Assembly (NCBI RefSeq): GCF_007994075.1
Contig: NZ_VIWU01000001.1
Coordinates: forward strand, 4,464,001-4,528,000
Direction of reading: 5' to 3'
DNA length: 64,000 bases
Source: Pseudonocardia hierapolitana
Lineage (GTDB): Bacteria; Actinomycetota; Actinomycetes; Mycobacteriales; Pseudonocardiaceae
The notes below the pieces were generated by a model. The model had not been told where the DNA came from. It ran no database searches and was given only the letters and a program-made list of their open reading frames with translations. A program made the position numbers and the translations under genes. Below are positions 63,493-64,000 of the stretch, piece after piece (position 1 is the first letter of the stretch; each line of letters begins with the position of its first letter).

Positions 63493-64000
63493 ATGCTGGC
63501 AGGCGTGCAGAGCGTCCCGGCGCGGCGCCGTCGCCCGACCATGCGTGACGTCGCCCAGCTCGCCGACGTCAGCCTCAAGACCGTGTCGCGCGTGGTCAAC
63601 GACGAGCCGGGCGTCTCGGTCGAGCTCGCCGTCCGGGTGCAGCGGGCGATCGACGAGCTGGGCTTCCACCCGCACCCGGGCGCCCGCCTCCTGCGCACCG
63701 ACGGCCGGACGTCGGCGATCGCCCTGCTGCTCGAGGACGTCGCCAACCCGTACTCGGCCGCGGTGCACCGGGCCGTCGAGAACGAGGCGCGGGAGCGCGG
63801 TGTCGTCGTGTTCTCCGCCAGCATCGACGAGGACCCGGCGCGGGAGCGTGCGCTGGCCCGCGAGTTCGGCGCGCGGCGGGTCGACGGGCTGGTGCTCGCC
63901 CCGGCGGGCGACGACCAGTCCTACCTCACGGACGAGCTCCCCACCGGCACCCCGGTCGTCTGTGTGGACCGGGAGGCACGCAACCTCGCCGTCGACTCGG
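63493..64000 (+). CDS. LacI-family transcriptional regulator (partial)
   Basis: The 3' end lies beyond the window; about 169 residues are visible. After a basic leader ([15 protein letters not shown]) the LacI HTH reads [20 protein letters not shown] and [15 protein letters not shown], with the hinge [20 protein letters not shown] leading into the sugar-binding core ([17 protein letters not shown]). ATG 63493 or 63541 are candidate starts. It is divergent from the sugar importer and flanked by two palindromes; expected to repress the importer until its sugar binds. Confidence 0.92.
   Translation, partial: MLAGVQSVPARRRRPTMRDVAQLADVSLKTVSRVVNDEPGVSVELAVRVQRAIDELGFHPHPGARLLRTDGRTSAIALLLEDVANPYSAAVHRAVENEARERGVVVFSASIDEDPARERALAREFGARRVDGLVLAPAGDDQSYLTDELPTGTPVVCVDREARNLAVDS

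Overview
The window is a 64-kb piece of a very GC-rich actinobacterial chromosome with many GTG/TTG starts, overlapping stop/start codons and few T-tracts after terminators. Gene content and order match the Mycobacteriales/Pseudonocardiales core: ESX-4 tail-rplM-rpsI-glmM, nnr-alr-tsaE-tsaB-rimI-tsaD-groES-groL1-sigD-rsdA-guaB-guaB3-guaA, then aroQ-pcrA-M23 peptidase-sucC-sucD-DUF5336-perM-purN-purH, then imuA'-imuB. In Mycobacterium tuberculosis these blocks lie near Rv3447c-Rv3394c and Rv0948c-Rv0957; here they are joined. A Pseudonocardia-like organism is the best guess, inferred from gene order and protein sequence only.

Layout. 1-2664: end of an ESX-4 type VII secretion locus (eccC tail, Rv3446c-like protein, two WXG100 genes). 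2665-5234: L13/S9/GlmM. 5239-9814: FAD monooxygenase, an EspC-like two-gene pair, a 22-bp tandem repeat, a serine-less hydrolase and nnr. 9906-16206: alr followed by the tRNA t6A genes tsaE, tsaB and tsaD with rimI. 16271-22093: accessory stretch with a LysR regulator, a lipoprotein, DMT exporter and aldo/keto reductase, plus several gene remnants. 22267-24484: CIRCE-controlled groES-groL1 and a strong terminator. 24533-35214: MerR/B12 regulator, degenerate response regulator, sigD-rsdA, DUF5319, and the purine genes guaB, guaB3 and guaA, with two unusual palindromic elements. 35269-40541: PspC/toast-rack protein, a PspC histidine kinase with its LuxR regulator, and an Asp/Ser-rich anchored protein. 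40599-47843: chorismate mutase with a Phe/Tyr leader, PcrA helicase, M23 peptidase, lipase-like hydrolase and sucCD. 47978-56172: an ABC-F resistance ATPase and an Erm methyltransferase, each with a leader ORF, around DUF5336, perM, purN and purH. 56197-58925: LexA-boxed imuA'-imuB mutasome. 58953-64000: M28 peptidase, then a sugar ABC importer (ATPase, permease, binding protein) divergent from its LacI-type regulator.

How genes work together. GuaB and GuaA make GMP, and PurN and PurH make IMP upstream of them. TsaB, TsaD and TsaE build t6A. SigD/RsdA, the HspR/HrcA-type CIRCE and the SOS box give separate stress inputs. The most notable regulatory readings are the apparent transcription attenuator of chorismate mutase (FFYGY leader peptide), a leaderless three-codon uORF whose stop overlaps the anti-Shine-Dalgarno arm of the ABC-F gene, and a CGNR-type regulator/DMT exporter pair with two near-identical operators. 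Remnants of a protein kinase, an acyl-CoA dehydrogenase-like enzyme, a TetR regulator and a DUF559 protein, together with several palindromic repeats, mark the places where this otherwise conserved core has been rearranged. No database search, folding or expression data were available; all calls come from reading the sequence.
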